Positions 34,414 through 42,806 of a DNA stretch of 64,000 bases are shown here, one piece after another. A program made the translations under genes and the position numbers. Source of the stretch: Stenotrophomonas maltophilia (GTDB lineage: Bacteria; Pseudomonadota; Gammaproteobacteria; Xanthomonadales; Xanthomonadaceae); NCBI RefSeq assembly GCF_001676385.1, contig NZ_LYVJ01000008.1, positions 169,716 to 233,715 on the forward strand, written 5' to 3'. Position 1 is the stretch's first letter. Each line of letters starts with the position of its first letter. A model generated the notes under the pieces. It was not told the origin of the DNA. It made no database searches and saw nothing but the letters and a program-made list of their open reading frames with translations.

Positions 34414-36433
34414 TGACTCGACTCCTCCTGATCCGCTGGCAGCGTGCGCTGCCGGTGTTGTTCGCCGCCTTCCTGCTGCTGGGCAGCAGTGGCTGCGCGA
34501 TGGTCACCGTCAAGCAGGTCAAGTCCAGCGATTCGCTGGTCAACAAGCGTGCCGACGTGCTCAACACGGGCAAGCTCAGCCCGGCCGCACGCGAGACGCT
34601 GAGCGCCGTGGGCCTGGACGAATCAAAGTGCGAGAAGGACTTCCTGGTCTGCCGCAGTACGCTGTTGATGACCGACGATCTCAACGTCGAGCAGCGGTTG
34701 TCGGCCTTGTCCGAACTGTGGGTGAAGCCGCCCTCGCGCTGACGCCGAAGAAGGCCGCAGCCGGTGATCCGCCGATGAGCGATGCGGCACTGGATGCATG
34801 GCTGGAAGCCGCACGCTATGCCTATGCCTACCTGTTCTACAGTGGCCGCTCGCCATCCGATCGTGCTTTCGAGGACCGGCAGACGCAGGTACGCGACTAC
34901 TACAACTACGCGGCCGAGAAGGCGGCGGTGGTGCTGTTCGTGCGTGCGCGTGCCGCTGCATTGGCCGGCGAGGACTACACGAAGCCGGTCTCGGTCGGCA
35001 GCTGGTCGCTCGCCTCCAACTACCAGCAGCTCAACCTGAAAAGCATTCCCGCGCAGCTGGTGCCGGCGGGAACGGTCAGCTTCGTCGGCCTGCGCAGCAC
35101 CTATCGCCGCGATGGCTTCGGCGCCGAGCTGGTGATGGTGATGGACCCGCCGAAGCTGGTGGCACCGGTGATCGCACCGGAAGGCCCCAAAGCCGAAACG
35201 GCATCGGAGGGTGCTGATGACGAGCGCCGTGGGCGTCGCCATCGGCATGACGATTCGGTTCCCGAGTTCAGCGAGATGTCCTCGATCAATGTCACCGCGC
35301 TGCTGCGTTTCGAAGGCAGCAGCCTGGACGACGTGATGCGCACGCGCCGGGTCGAGCTGGATGCCTATTCACCGGAGGCCACCGAGCGCATCACCCTGCA
35401 TGGCGAACAGGTGCCGCTGGCTGGCAATTTCACTGCGGCCTATGGCCTGTGGCTGGCACAGAGCGGCTTCGCCAAGCAGTCGCTGCGCACCCTGTTCGGC
35501 ATGAGCGAAGGCATCGGCGAGCCGCATATCTACCTGATGCAGCCGTGGGACCCGAACCGCCGCATCATCTTCATGCTGCATGGCCTGGCCAGCAGCCCCG
35601 AAGCATGGGTAAACCTGGCCAACGAGATCATGGGCGACCCCGAACTGCGCCAGCAGTTCCAGGTGTGGCAGGTCTACTACCCGACCAACGCACCGATCGC
35701 GCTGAACCGCTATGAGATCGCCAACGCGTTCAACGACACCCTCAAGCACTTCGATCCCAATGGCAGCACGCGTGCATCGAAGGACATGGTCTACATCGGC
35801 CACAGCATGGGTGGCGTGCTGGCGCGCCTGCTGGTGAGCGATTCCGGCGACGTGCTGTGGGATGACCTGCTGGCCAATTACGATCTGAAGGGCGAGCGCC
35901 TGAAGCGGGTGCAGAACAAGCTGGGGCCGCTGCTGCGCTTCCAGGCGCAGCCAAACGTGGAGCGTGCGATCTTCATTGCTGCGCCACACCAGGGCACGGA
36001 CATCGCGGGCAACAAGGTCGGGCGCCTGATCGGCCGGCTGGTGCGCCTGCCGCTGACCCTTCTCGGCAAATTCGAGGATGTGTTCCTGGCGCTTGCGCAG
36101 GCCGAGCAGCAGGTGGACGGCACGGCCAAGCCGAAGATCCCGAACAGCATCGACAACCTCAAGGCCAGCGATCCGTTCGTGAAGGCGGCCGCGCAGCTGC
36201 CGATCGAAGCCGGCCTGAAGTACCACTCGATCATCGCCCAGCGCAAGCCGGAACTACCGCTGGAGAAGTCCGATGACGGGCTGGTGCCGTACTGGAGCGC
36301 GCACCTGCCAGGCGCGGTGTCGGAGAAGGTGATCATTTCCGGCCACAGCGTGCAGGAAACTCCGGAGGCCGTGCTGGAGGTGCGCCGCATCCTGCATCGG
36401 GATATCGATGACATGGGGGCGGGTACCCGGTAG
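34413..36433 (+). CDS. Alpha/beta hydrolase lipoprotein; single-base frameshift as read
   Basis: The first frame (34413-34742) starts MTRLLLIRWQRALPVLFAAF with a lipobox (LLGSSGC) and is cut by a frame change. Adding one G near 34720 (gtggggtgaagcc) joins it to a second frame. That frame contains IIFMLHGLASSPEAWVNLAN (oxyanion His-Gly), the catalytic Ser in YIGHSMGGVLARLLVS, and a terminal His in VIISGHSVQET. It is a lipase/esterase-type enzyme on the envelope. It follows the DUF4105 gene with TAATG overlap. The break is probably a sequence error. Confidence 0.85.
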
Positions 36434-36457
36434 TGCTGGCCGCTGGCCGGCACTACC
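36429..36457. repeat. GGTAGTGC inverted repeat between convergent genes
   Basis: ggtagtgctggccgctggcc begins the unit, which ends ggcactacc. The inverted repeat (ggtagtgc/gcactacc and ggcc/ggcc) can act as a terminator for both flanking genes. It is another member of the REP collection. Confidence 0.75.
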
Positions 36458-36471
36458 GAAAACCGGCGGCG

Positions 36472-37842
36472 CTATACCCGCCGGGCGATCACGCTGGCCA
36501 ATACGGCCAGGCCGAAGGTGATCGCCAGGCACAACAGGTAGCCGGTGTGCGGGGCGCTTTCCACGAACAAGGCGAACAACGCACCGGAGACCGCCAGCGC
36601 TGTGGTTACCGACAGGGCCTCGCTCAACTGCAGCGCCGAGGTGTTGGCGCCCTGTTCGTGCGGCGGCGACAGTGACAGGGTCAGCACCGACAGGCTGGCG
36701 TAGATCATGCCCATGCCGAAGCCGGTCACGGCCCAGCCGACCAGCGCTACCGGCAAGGGGACCTGCCTGAACAGCACAGCAAGTGTCGCGGCGATGCCAA
36801 CCGTCATCAGCGCGGTGCCCACGCGCAGCAGTTGCTGGCGAGACCAGCCGCGCTGCTGGTGCCCCTGCAGCCACGAACCAGCGAACCAGCCCAGTGCACC
36901 GAGACTGAGCACCGCGCCTGCCCAGCTGGGCGGAAGCCCGCGTTCGCGTTGCAGCAGCAGTGGCAGGTAGGCCTCGCAGGCAAAGAATGCGGACGCGGCG
37001 ATGCCGCGCAACGCGATGACACTGGGCAGGCCACGGCGCAGGATGAGCGTTCCGGCCGGCAGCAACCGGTGCACGCAGAACAGCAGCGCCAGCATCGACC
37101 CGCCGATGCAGAACAGGGCGACCCTGCCATGCTGCTGACCACCGACGTAGAGCAACAATGCAGCCAGCGAGGCAGCACTGGCCCAGCGCACGACGTTGCT
37201 GCGTCCTTCATCGCCACTGTCGGCAGGAGGGGACTGCATGCGCGCGAGTGCTGGACGCAGCAGCAATGCGGCCGGTATCGCCAGCAGCGGCACCGCCAGG
37301 AACACCCAGCGCCAGCCCAGATGCTGGACGATCAGGCCGCTCAGCGCCGGGCCGACCATCGAGGGCACTACCCAGCCCGCGGAAAAGGCCGCGAACACTT
37401 TGGGTCGCAGGTGTTCGGGATAGCTGCGGCCGACCATCACATACAGCGAGACCGAGATCGCACCCGCGCCCAGGCCCTGCATCAGGCGCCCGGCCACCAG
37501 CATGCCCATGCGCATCGCAAAGCCCGCCAGCAACAGGCCGAGCACGAAGCAGGCCAGGCCGTACCAGAGCGGTCGCGCAGGCCCATGGCGATCAGCCCAG
37601 CGCCCGGCCAGGGTCATGCCGATCACGCTGGTGGCCAGCGTGCCGCCAAAGGCCAGCGCGTACAGGCGCAGGCCATCCAGGGCGTCGGCCACGGTGGGCA
37701 TGGCGGCCGCAACCGCCAATGCCTCGAAGGCATGCAGTGCGACCAGGGCGACCATGCCGAGGGTGGTCGCGCGGTAGCGTGCGGACAGGATCGAAGTGTC
37801 GGCTGGCGGGCTGGTATCGGTGGGTGAAAGCGTCTGGGTCAT
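36472..37842 (-). CDS. MFS transporter under a SoxR operator
   Basis: The product is 456 residues from ATG 37842. It has about 14 hydrophobic helices, with motif A in TLAGRWADRHGPARPLWYGL and motif C-like VVPSMVGPALSGLIVQHLG. The promoter is the SoxR-type box at 37889-37919 (see entry), so it is probably induced by redox-cycling agents and exports toxic redox-active compounds. It is divergent from soxR. The substrate is inferred only from regulation. Confidence 0.92.
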   Translation of the reverse strand: MTQTLSPTDTSPPADTSILSARYRATTLGMVALVALHAFEALAVAAAMPTVADALDGLRLYALAFGGTLATSVIGMTLAGRWADRHGPARPLWYGLACFVLGLLLAGFAMRMGMLVAGRLMQGLGAGAISVSLYVMVGRSYPEHLRPKVFAAFSAGWVVPSMVGPALSGLIVQHLGWRWVFLAVPLLAIPAALLLRPALARMQSPPADSGDEGRSNVVRWASAASLAALLLYVGGQQHGRVALFCIGGSMLALLFCVHRLLPAGTLILRRGLPSVIALRGIAASAFFACEAYLPLLLQRERGLPPSWAGAVLSLGALGWFAGSWLQGHQQRGWSRQQLLRVGTALMTVGIAATLAVLFRQVPLPVALVGWAVTGFGMGMIYASLSVLTLSLSPPHEQGANTSALQLSEALSVTTALAVSGALFALFVESAPHTGYLLCLAITFGLAVLASVIARRV

Positions 37843-37888
37843 GGGAATCGGCTGCAGGCCGCGCTTGCCAACAGGCGGCGAAGATAGC

Positions 37889-37919
37889 AGCATCGCACCT
37901 CAACCATGGTTGAGATCAA
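37889..37919 (-). promoter_or_regulatory. SoxR-regulated promoter of the MFS gene
   Basis: On the minus strand, ttgatc (37919-37914) and gatgct (37894-37889) are separated by exactly 19 bp. That is the long spacer typical of MerR-class promoters. The spacer contains the palindrome ctcaaccatggttgag (37899-37914), close to the SoxR box CCTCAAGTTAACTTGAGG. The arrangement is parallel to the E. coli soxS promoter. The -10 box matches only partly. Confidence 0.75.
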
Positions 37920-37922
37920 GTA

Positions 37923-38360
37923 ATGGCATCCCAGGAGCTCAGTGTCGGCGACGTTTCCCGGCGCAGTGGCGTGGCCATCTCCGCACTGCACTTCTACGAG
38001 CGCAAGGGGCTGATCAGCAGCCTGCGCACCTCGGGCAACCAGCGCCGTTACAGCCGCGATGTGCTGCGCCGGCTGGCGGTGATCCGGGTGGCGCAACGGG
38101 TAGGCATGCCGCTTGAAGCGGTCGGGCGTGCCTTCGAGAGCCTGCCCGAAGGGCGCGCGCCAACCAAGGCCGACTGGGCCAGGCTCTCCGCACGCTGGCG
38201 CGCCGAGCTGGAGGAGCGCATCCACATGCTGCAGTTGCTGCGCGATGAACTGACCGGCTGCATCGGCTGTGGCTGCCTGTCGTTGCAGCGTTGCCGCCTG
38301 GCGAACCCGGAAGACATCCTCGGCAAGCGTGGCGACGGCCCGATGCGCTGGGAACGATGA
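37923..38360 (+). CDS. soxR: Redox-sensitive regulator SoxR
   Basis: The 145-residue product starts [20 protein letters not shown], the MerR-type HTH, followed by [10 protein letters not shown]. The [2Fe-2S] cluster motif [12 protein letters not shown] (residues about 118-129) is complete, with four Cys in CxxCxC(5)C. It senses redox-cycling compounds and activates the divergent MFS promoter through the palindrome at 37899-37914. The gene ends exactly where the 38359 palindrome begins. Confidence 0.96.
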   Translation: MASQELSVGDVSRRSGVAISALHFYERKGLISSLRTSGNQRRYSRDVLRRLAVIRVAQRVGMPLEAVGRAFESLPEGRAPTKADWARLSARWRAELEERIHMLQLLRDELTGCIGCGCLSLQRCRLANPEDILGKRGDGPMRWER

Positions 38361-38426
38361 AAAAGGGGACGGAGGGGATTAAGTCGTTTGTGCACAAACG
38401 ACTTAATCCCCTCCGTCCCCTTTTTC
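38359..38426. repeat. 68-bp perfect palindrome, copy 2 of the AAAAAGGGGACGG repeat
   Basis: Each 34-bp arm starts gaaaaaggggacggagggga; the centre is tttgtg/cacaaa with no loop. It fills the whole gap between the stops of soxR and the convergent SDR gene, so it can serve as a bidirectional terminator. The arms match copy 1 at 29970. Confidence 0.95.
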
Positions 38427-39029
38427 TTACCAGACCGTGATCGTCTCTCCGCTCTGGATGCCTTCCACCGCACGCTGGTACGCCAGCGCCGCGCGCTGTG
38501 CGCTGACCGCTTCAAAGCCGGGGAAGTAGGGGCCGTAGGCCGCCATCGATTCGATCAGCACGTTCGGACTGACCACGTTGATGCGCAGCCCGCGTGGCAG
38601 CAGCTCCAGCGCGGCTGCGCGGACGAAACCCTCCAGTGCGGCATTCACCGAGGTGGCATTGGCACCATCGCGGATCGGCTGGGCGCTGACGATGCCGCTG
38701 GTGAGGGTGATCGAGCCACCGGTGGCGAGATGATGCTGCGCGGCCAATGCCAGCCGCACCTGGCCCAGCAGCTTGTCCTGCAGGCCGATGTTGAACTGCG
38801 CCGGGGTCATATCCCGCAGCGGGCCGAAATGCAGCGTGCCGGCGGTGGAGATCACCGCATCGACCGTGCCGGTGCGGGCGAACAGGTCGTCAACGCTGGC
38901 GTCGTCGGTCAGATCCACGCGCAGCTCGCCACTATGGCGACCGGCGGCGAGGATCTGGTGCTGCTGGCCGAGCTGGCGGGCGACGGCTTGGCCGAGGGTG
39001 CCGCTGGCACCGACGAGGAGAATCTTCAT
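38427..39029 (-). CDS. Short-chain dehydrogenase family protein lacking the YxxxK motif
   Basis: The 200-residue product starts MKILLVGASGTLGQAVARQL, with the cofactor motif GASGTLG. NAG is present as STAGTLHFGPL, and the Ser as TLTSGIVSAQ. At the expected position of catalytic Tyr-xxx-Lys, the sequence is ATSVNAALEGFV, without Tyr or Lys. This subfamily is often annotated as an SDR though it has lost the classic catalytic pair. It is divergent from a LysR gene, the likely regulator. Confidence 0.85.
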   Translation of the reverse strand: MKILLVGASGTLGQAVARQLGQQHQILAAGRHSGELRVDLTDDASVDDLFARTGTVDAVISTAGTLHFGPLRDMTPAQFNIGLQDKLLGQVRLALAAQHHLATGGSITLTSGIVSAQPIRDGANATSVNAALEGFVRAAALELLPRGLRINVVSPNVLIESMAAYGPYFPGFEAVSAQRAALAYQRAVEGIQSGETITVW

Positions 39030-39127
39030 GGCGGTTCCTTGCGTGAGGGAGTGAGCGCAGTCTGCGCCGTCACAGTGGGGTTTGGTAAGCGGCGTATGCT
39101 TTGCAGATTCCTAACCCTGGATTAGCA

Positions 39128-40003
39128 ATGGATACCCTCCGCTGCATGCAGGCGTTCGTCGCCGTGGCCGAGCGCGGCAGCTTCACCGGTGCCGCCGAGC
39201 AGTTGCAGGTATCTTCGGTGATGGTGGGCAAGTACATCCAGCAGCTGGAGGCCCATCTGGGGGCAGCGCTGCTGCAGCGGAACACGCGTCGCCAGCGCCT
39301 GACCGAAGCTGGCAGTGCCTATCTGGCCGGGTGCCGGCAGGTGCTGGAGCAGGTGCAGCAGGCCGAGGCCGATGTGGCCGGGCTGCAGGTGCAGCCACGC
39401 GGCCTGCTGCGGGTCAGCGCGCCGACCACCTGGGGCAGCTGCGTGCTGGCGCCGCTGCTGTCGGGACTGCTGCGTGCGCAGCCGTTGCTGAACATCGAGC
39501 TGGATCTGAGCAATCGTCGCGTGGACCTGATCGAGGATGGCTTCGACGTGGCGATCCGGGTCGGTCCTCTGCCGTCGCAGGAGGTGGTGGCGCGTCCATT
39601 GCCGCCGTATGCGATGAGCCTGTGCGCGTCACCGTCCTACCTGCGCCGCCGCGGGACCCCGCGGACGCCGGCGGACCTGGCAGGGCATGACTGCCTGAGC
39701 CACCTGGCCTGGCGCGGCGGCCACGGCTGGCAGCTGGCCAACGGTGAACAGGTGGATTGGGAGGCGCGGCTGACCTGCAACGACGGGTTCGCGCTGCGCG
39801 AAGCCGCCGTGGCCGGGGCCGGGTTGGTGTTGCAGCCCACTGCGCTGTTGGCGGGGGAGATCGCAGCAGGGCGACTGAAGCCGCTGCTGCGCGACTACCT
39901 GCCCGAACCGCGACCGATGCACCTGATCTACCTGCCCGATCGCAGGCCGCGCCCGCGGCTGCAGTGCTTCGTGGATTTCGTCATGGCCACATTTGGGCAA
40001 TGA
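39128..40003 (+). CDS. LysR-type transcriptional regulator (next to SDR gene)
   Basis: The 291-residue product starts MDTLRCMQAFVAVAERGSFT, with the HTH in GAAEQLQVSSVMVGKYIQQL, and the effector domain from LLRVSAPTTWGSCVLAPLLS onward. The start is ATG 39128; a longer in-frame form from 39101 is possible. An imperfect ctaa...ttag repeat lies just upstream. It probably controls the divergent SDR gene. Confidence 0.93.
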   Translation: MDTLRCMQAFVAVAERGSFTGAAEQLQVSSVMVGKYIQQLEAHLGAALLQRNTRRQRLTEAGSAYLAGCRQVLEQVQQAEADVAGLQVQPRGLLRVSAPTTWGSCVLAPLLSGLLRAQPLLNIELDLSNRRVDLIEDGFDVAIRVGPLPSQEVVARPLPPYAMSLCASPSYLRRRGTPRTPADLAGHDCLSHLAWRGGHGWQLANGEQVDWEARLTCNDGFALREAAVAGAGLVLQPTALLAGEIAAGRLKPLLRDYLPEPRPMHLIYLPDRRPRPRLQCFVDFVMATFGQ

Positions 40004-40004
40004 G

Positions 40005-40053
40005 CATCCACGCCATGCGTGGATGATGGTAGGTGCCGACCGTTGGTCGGCAC
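40005..40053. repeat. Two REP-type palindromes after the LysR gene
   Basis: catccacgccatgcgtggat (40005-40024) is an inverted repeat of the CATCCACGC family, also seen at 58263-58281. ggtaggtgccgaccgttggt (40028-40047) continues to cggcac, a member of the GTGGGTGCCGACC family. They lie between the LysR gene and the convergent proC gene. Confidence 0.8.
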
Positions 40054-40062
40054 ACATCGGGA

Positions 40063-40884
40063 TCAATCATTCGCCGCAGACAATTCCTGCCCGCGCACCT
40101 GCGCAGCACGCAGTGCGGTGTCCACCAGCGCCTCGAACCCCCCGGCCTGGAAGCTCTCGATCGCGGCCTGGGTGGTGCCGTTCGGCGAGGTCACGCGGCG
40201 GCGCAGTTCGGCAGGGCTTTCGCCGGCTTCGTCCAGCATGCGCGAGGCGCCCAGCAGCGTCTGCACCACCAGCGTGCGCGCGGCATCGGCCGGCAGGCCC
40301 TGGGCGATGCCCGCCGCTTCCATCGCTTCGGCCAGCAGGAACACATACGCCGGGCCGCTGCCGGACACGGCAGTGACCGAATCCATCAGTGATTCGTGCT
40401 CGATCCATACCGTACGACCGGCACTGGCCAGTACCTGTTCGGCCCGCGCGTGCTGCTGCGCATCCACCGATGGCGTGGCGTACAGGCCGGTCACGCCGGC
40501 GCCGAGCAGGGCCGGCGTGTTGGGCATCGCACGCACCACCGGCAGGTTGCCACCCAGCCAGCGCTCCAGCTGCGCACTGGTGATGCCGGCGGCGATCGAC
40601 ACCACCAGTGGCCGGTTCGCCTGGGCCAGCGCCTGCAGCGACTGGCAGACCTCGCGCAGCACCTGTGGTTTCACCGCCAGCAACCAGGTGCCGCCCTGCG
40701 CTGCGGCGTCGGCCGCGTTGTCGTGCACCTGCACGCCGAAGTCGGCAGCCAGCGACCCGCGCAGCGCGGCAACCGGTTCGGCCACATGGATGCGCGCGGC
40801 CGGCACGCCCTGGCGGATCAGGCCGGCGATCAGGCTGCGCGCCATGTTGCCGCCGCCGATGAAGGTGATGGAATCAGCTGCCAT
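40063..40884 (-). CDS. proC: Pyrroline-5-carboxylate reductase
   Basis: The 273-residue product starts MAADSITFIGGGNMARSLIA, the NAD(P)-binding motif. The family motifs VVRAMPNTPALLGAGVTGLY and VTAVSGSGPAYVFLLAEAME, and the terminal TSPNGTTQAAIESF are all present. It reduces pyrroline-5-carboxylate to proline, the last step of proline synthesis. It precedes yggS on the same strand, as in many bacteria. Confidence 0.97.
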   Translation of the reverse strand: MAADSITFIGGGNMARSLIAGLIRQGVPAARIHVAEPVAALRGSLAADFGVQVHDNAADAAAQGGTWLLAVKPQVLREVCQSLQALAQANRPLVVSIAAGITSAQLERWLGGNLPVVRAMPNTPALLGAGVTGLYATPSVDAQQHARAEQVLASAGRTVWIEHESLMDSVTAVSGSGPAYVFLLAEAMEAAGIAQGLPADAARTLVVQTLLGASRMLDEAGESPAELRRRVTSPNGTTQAAIESFQAGGFEALVDTALRAAQVRGQELSAAND

Positions 40885-40902
40885 GGAATTCTCCTTGAAA
40901 GA

Positions 40903-41580
40903 TCAGGCCGGGCGCGGGCGCGCGCCGAACAGGGCGGTGCCGATGCGCACCAGGGTGGCGCCCTCGGCGATGGCTTCGGCGTAGTCGCTGCTCATGCCCA
41001 TCGACAGCGTGTCGACCTGTGCGTGCCGGGTAGCCAGCGACTGGAAAAGTGTGCGCATGCGCACGAACGCGTCGCGGCGACGCTCGGCCTCGGGCCAGGG
41101 CGCGGGAATCGCCATCAGTCCACGCAGGCGCAGGCGGGGCTCGGCGGCAATCGCGGTGGCCAGTACCTCCACCTCTTCCGGCGCGCAGCCATGCTTGCTC
41201 GATTCATCGTCGATGTTGACCTGGATCAGCACATTCAGCGGGCCGCGTGCGGCCGGTCGATGGCGCGCCAGCGCGGTCACCAGCTTGGGCCGGTCCACGC
41301 TCTGCACCCAGTCGAAGTGGGTGGCCACGGCCTCGGCCTTGTTCGACTGCAGGTGGCCGATCAGGTGCCACTCCAGCGCCAGGTGCTGCAGCGCCTGCAT
41401 CTTGGCCAGCGCTTCCTGCACGTAGTTCTCGCCGAATGCCCGCTGGCCCTGTGCCGCCAGCGCGGCCACGGCCTCGGCTGGCTGGGTCTTGGACACCGCC
41501 AGCAGGCGCGGGTCGGGCCTGCCGGCGGCCTCGGCAGCGGCATGCAGGTTGCTCAGGATCTGGGGCAGGGGAGTGGCCAC
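40903..41580 (-). CDS. yggS: YggS family pyridoxal phosphate homeostasis protein
   Basis: The 225-residue product starts at GTG 41580 (VATPLPQILSNLHAAAEAAG); no in-frame ATG precedes the domain. LLAVSKTQPAEAVAALAAQG carries the PLP-binding Lys, and GENYVQEA and WHLIGHLQSNKA are signature motifs. It is a PLP-binding protein that sets free PLP levels. Divergent from pilT with the promoters in about 90 bp between them. Confidence 0.95.
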   Translation of the reverse strand: MATPLPQILSNLHAAAEAAGRPDPRLLAVSKTQPAEAVAALAAQGQRAFGENYVQEALAKMQALQHLALEWHLIGHLQSNKAEAVATHFDWVQSVDRPKLVTALARHRPAARGPLNVLIQVNIDDESSKHGCAPEEVEVLATAIAAEPRLRLRGLMAIPAPWPEAERRRDAFVRMRTLFQSLATRHAQVDTLSMGMSSDYAEAIAEGATLVRIGTALFGARPRPA

Positions 41581-41667
41581 GTAACGCGTTCCATTGAAAC
41601 AGGAGGCTATACTGCCGCCCGGGGAAAGAACCTTCCAGTCGAAGCCGTTATTGGGGAGTAGCCGCTC

Positions 41668-42705
41668 ATGGATATCGCCGAGCTGTTGGCGTTTTCCGTA
41701 AAGAACAAAGCGTCCGACCTGCACCTGTCCGCAGGCCTGCCGCCGATGATCCGCGTTGACGGCGACGTTCGCCGGATCAACATCCCGGCCCTGGACCACA
41801 AGCAGGTCCATGCGCTGGTGTACGACATCATGTCCGACAAGCAACGCCGCGATTACGAGGAGTTCCTCGAAGTGGATTTCTCCTTCGAGATCCCGTCGCT
41901 GGCACGCTTCCGTGTGAATGCGTTCAACCAGAACCGCGGTGCCGGCGCGGTGTTCCGTACCATTCCGTCCGAGGTGCTCACCCTCGAGGATCTGGCCTGC
42001 CCGCCGCTGTTCCGTGAAGTGATCCAGCAGCCACAGGGCCTGATCCTGGTGACCGGCCCGACCGGTTCGGGCAAGTCGACCACGCTGGCGGCGATGATCG
42101 ACTACATCAACAAGAACGAATACGGCCACATCCTCACCGTCGAGGATCCGATCGAATTCGTGCACACCTCGCAGAAGTGCCTGATCAACCAGCGCGAAGT
42201 GCACCGCGACACGCATGGCTTCAACGAGGCGCTGCGCTCGGCACTGCGTGAAGACCCGGACATCATCCTGGTGGGCGAGCTGCGCGACCTGGAAACCATC
42301 CGCCTGGCGCTGACTGCTGCCGAAACCGGCCACCTGGTGTTCGGTACCCTGCACACCAGTTCGGCGGCCAAGACCATCGACCGTATCATCGACGTGTTCC
42401 CGGCCGGCGAAAAGCCGATGGTGCGCTCGATGCTGTCCGAGTCGCTGCGCGCGGTGATCTCGCAGGCGTTGCTGAAGAAGGTCGGTGGCGGTCGTACCGC
42501 TGCGTGGGAAATCATGGTCGGCACCCCGGCCATCCGCAACCTGATCCGTGAGGACAAGGTCGCGCAGATGTATTCGGCGATCCAGACCGGCCAGCAGTAC
42601 GGCATGATGACCCTGGACCAGCATCTGCAGGACCTGGTCAAGCGCAGCCTGATCACACGCAACCAGGCCCGCGAGTACGCCAAGGACAAGCGCCTGTTCG
42701 AGTAA
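41668..42705 (+). CDS. pilT: Type IV pilus retraction ATPase PilT
   Basis: The 345-residue product starts MDIAELLAFSVKNKASDLHL. The Walker A is TGPTGSGKSTTLAAMIDYIN, Asp box DPDIILVGELRDLETI, and AIRNLIREDKVAQMYSAIQT is the PilT-specific C-terminal motif. It is the hexameric motor that retracts type IV pili for twitching motility. The ribosome binding site is gggagtagccgctc before ATG 41668. pilU follows in the same direction. Confidence 0.98.
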   Translation: MDIAELLAFSVKNKASDLHLSAGLPPMIRVDGDVRRINIPALDHKQVHALVYDIMSDKQRRDYEEFLEVDFSFEIPSLARFRVNAFNQNRGAGAVFRTIPSEVLTLEDLACPPLFREVIQQPQGLILVTGPTGSGKSTTLAAMIDYINKNEYGHILTVEDPIEFVHTSQKCLINQREVHRDTHGFNEALRSALREDPDIILVGELRDLETIRLALTAAETGHLVFGTLHTSSAAKTIDRIIDVFPAGEKPMVRSMLSESLRAVISQALLKKVGGGRTAAWEIMVGTPAIRNLIREDKVAQMYSAIQTGQQYGMMTLDQHLQDLVKRSLITRNQAREYAKDKRLFE

Positions 42706-42806
42706 GGCGGGCCAGCAGCGGGGGCGGCGCGCGCCAAGACGCGGCCGTTCCCGGGTTGTGACCTCCATCGATCGTTTCCTGGTACACGCCCTTCTGGGAG
42801 CCCGCC

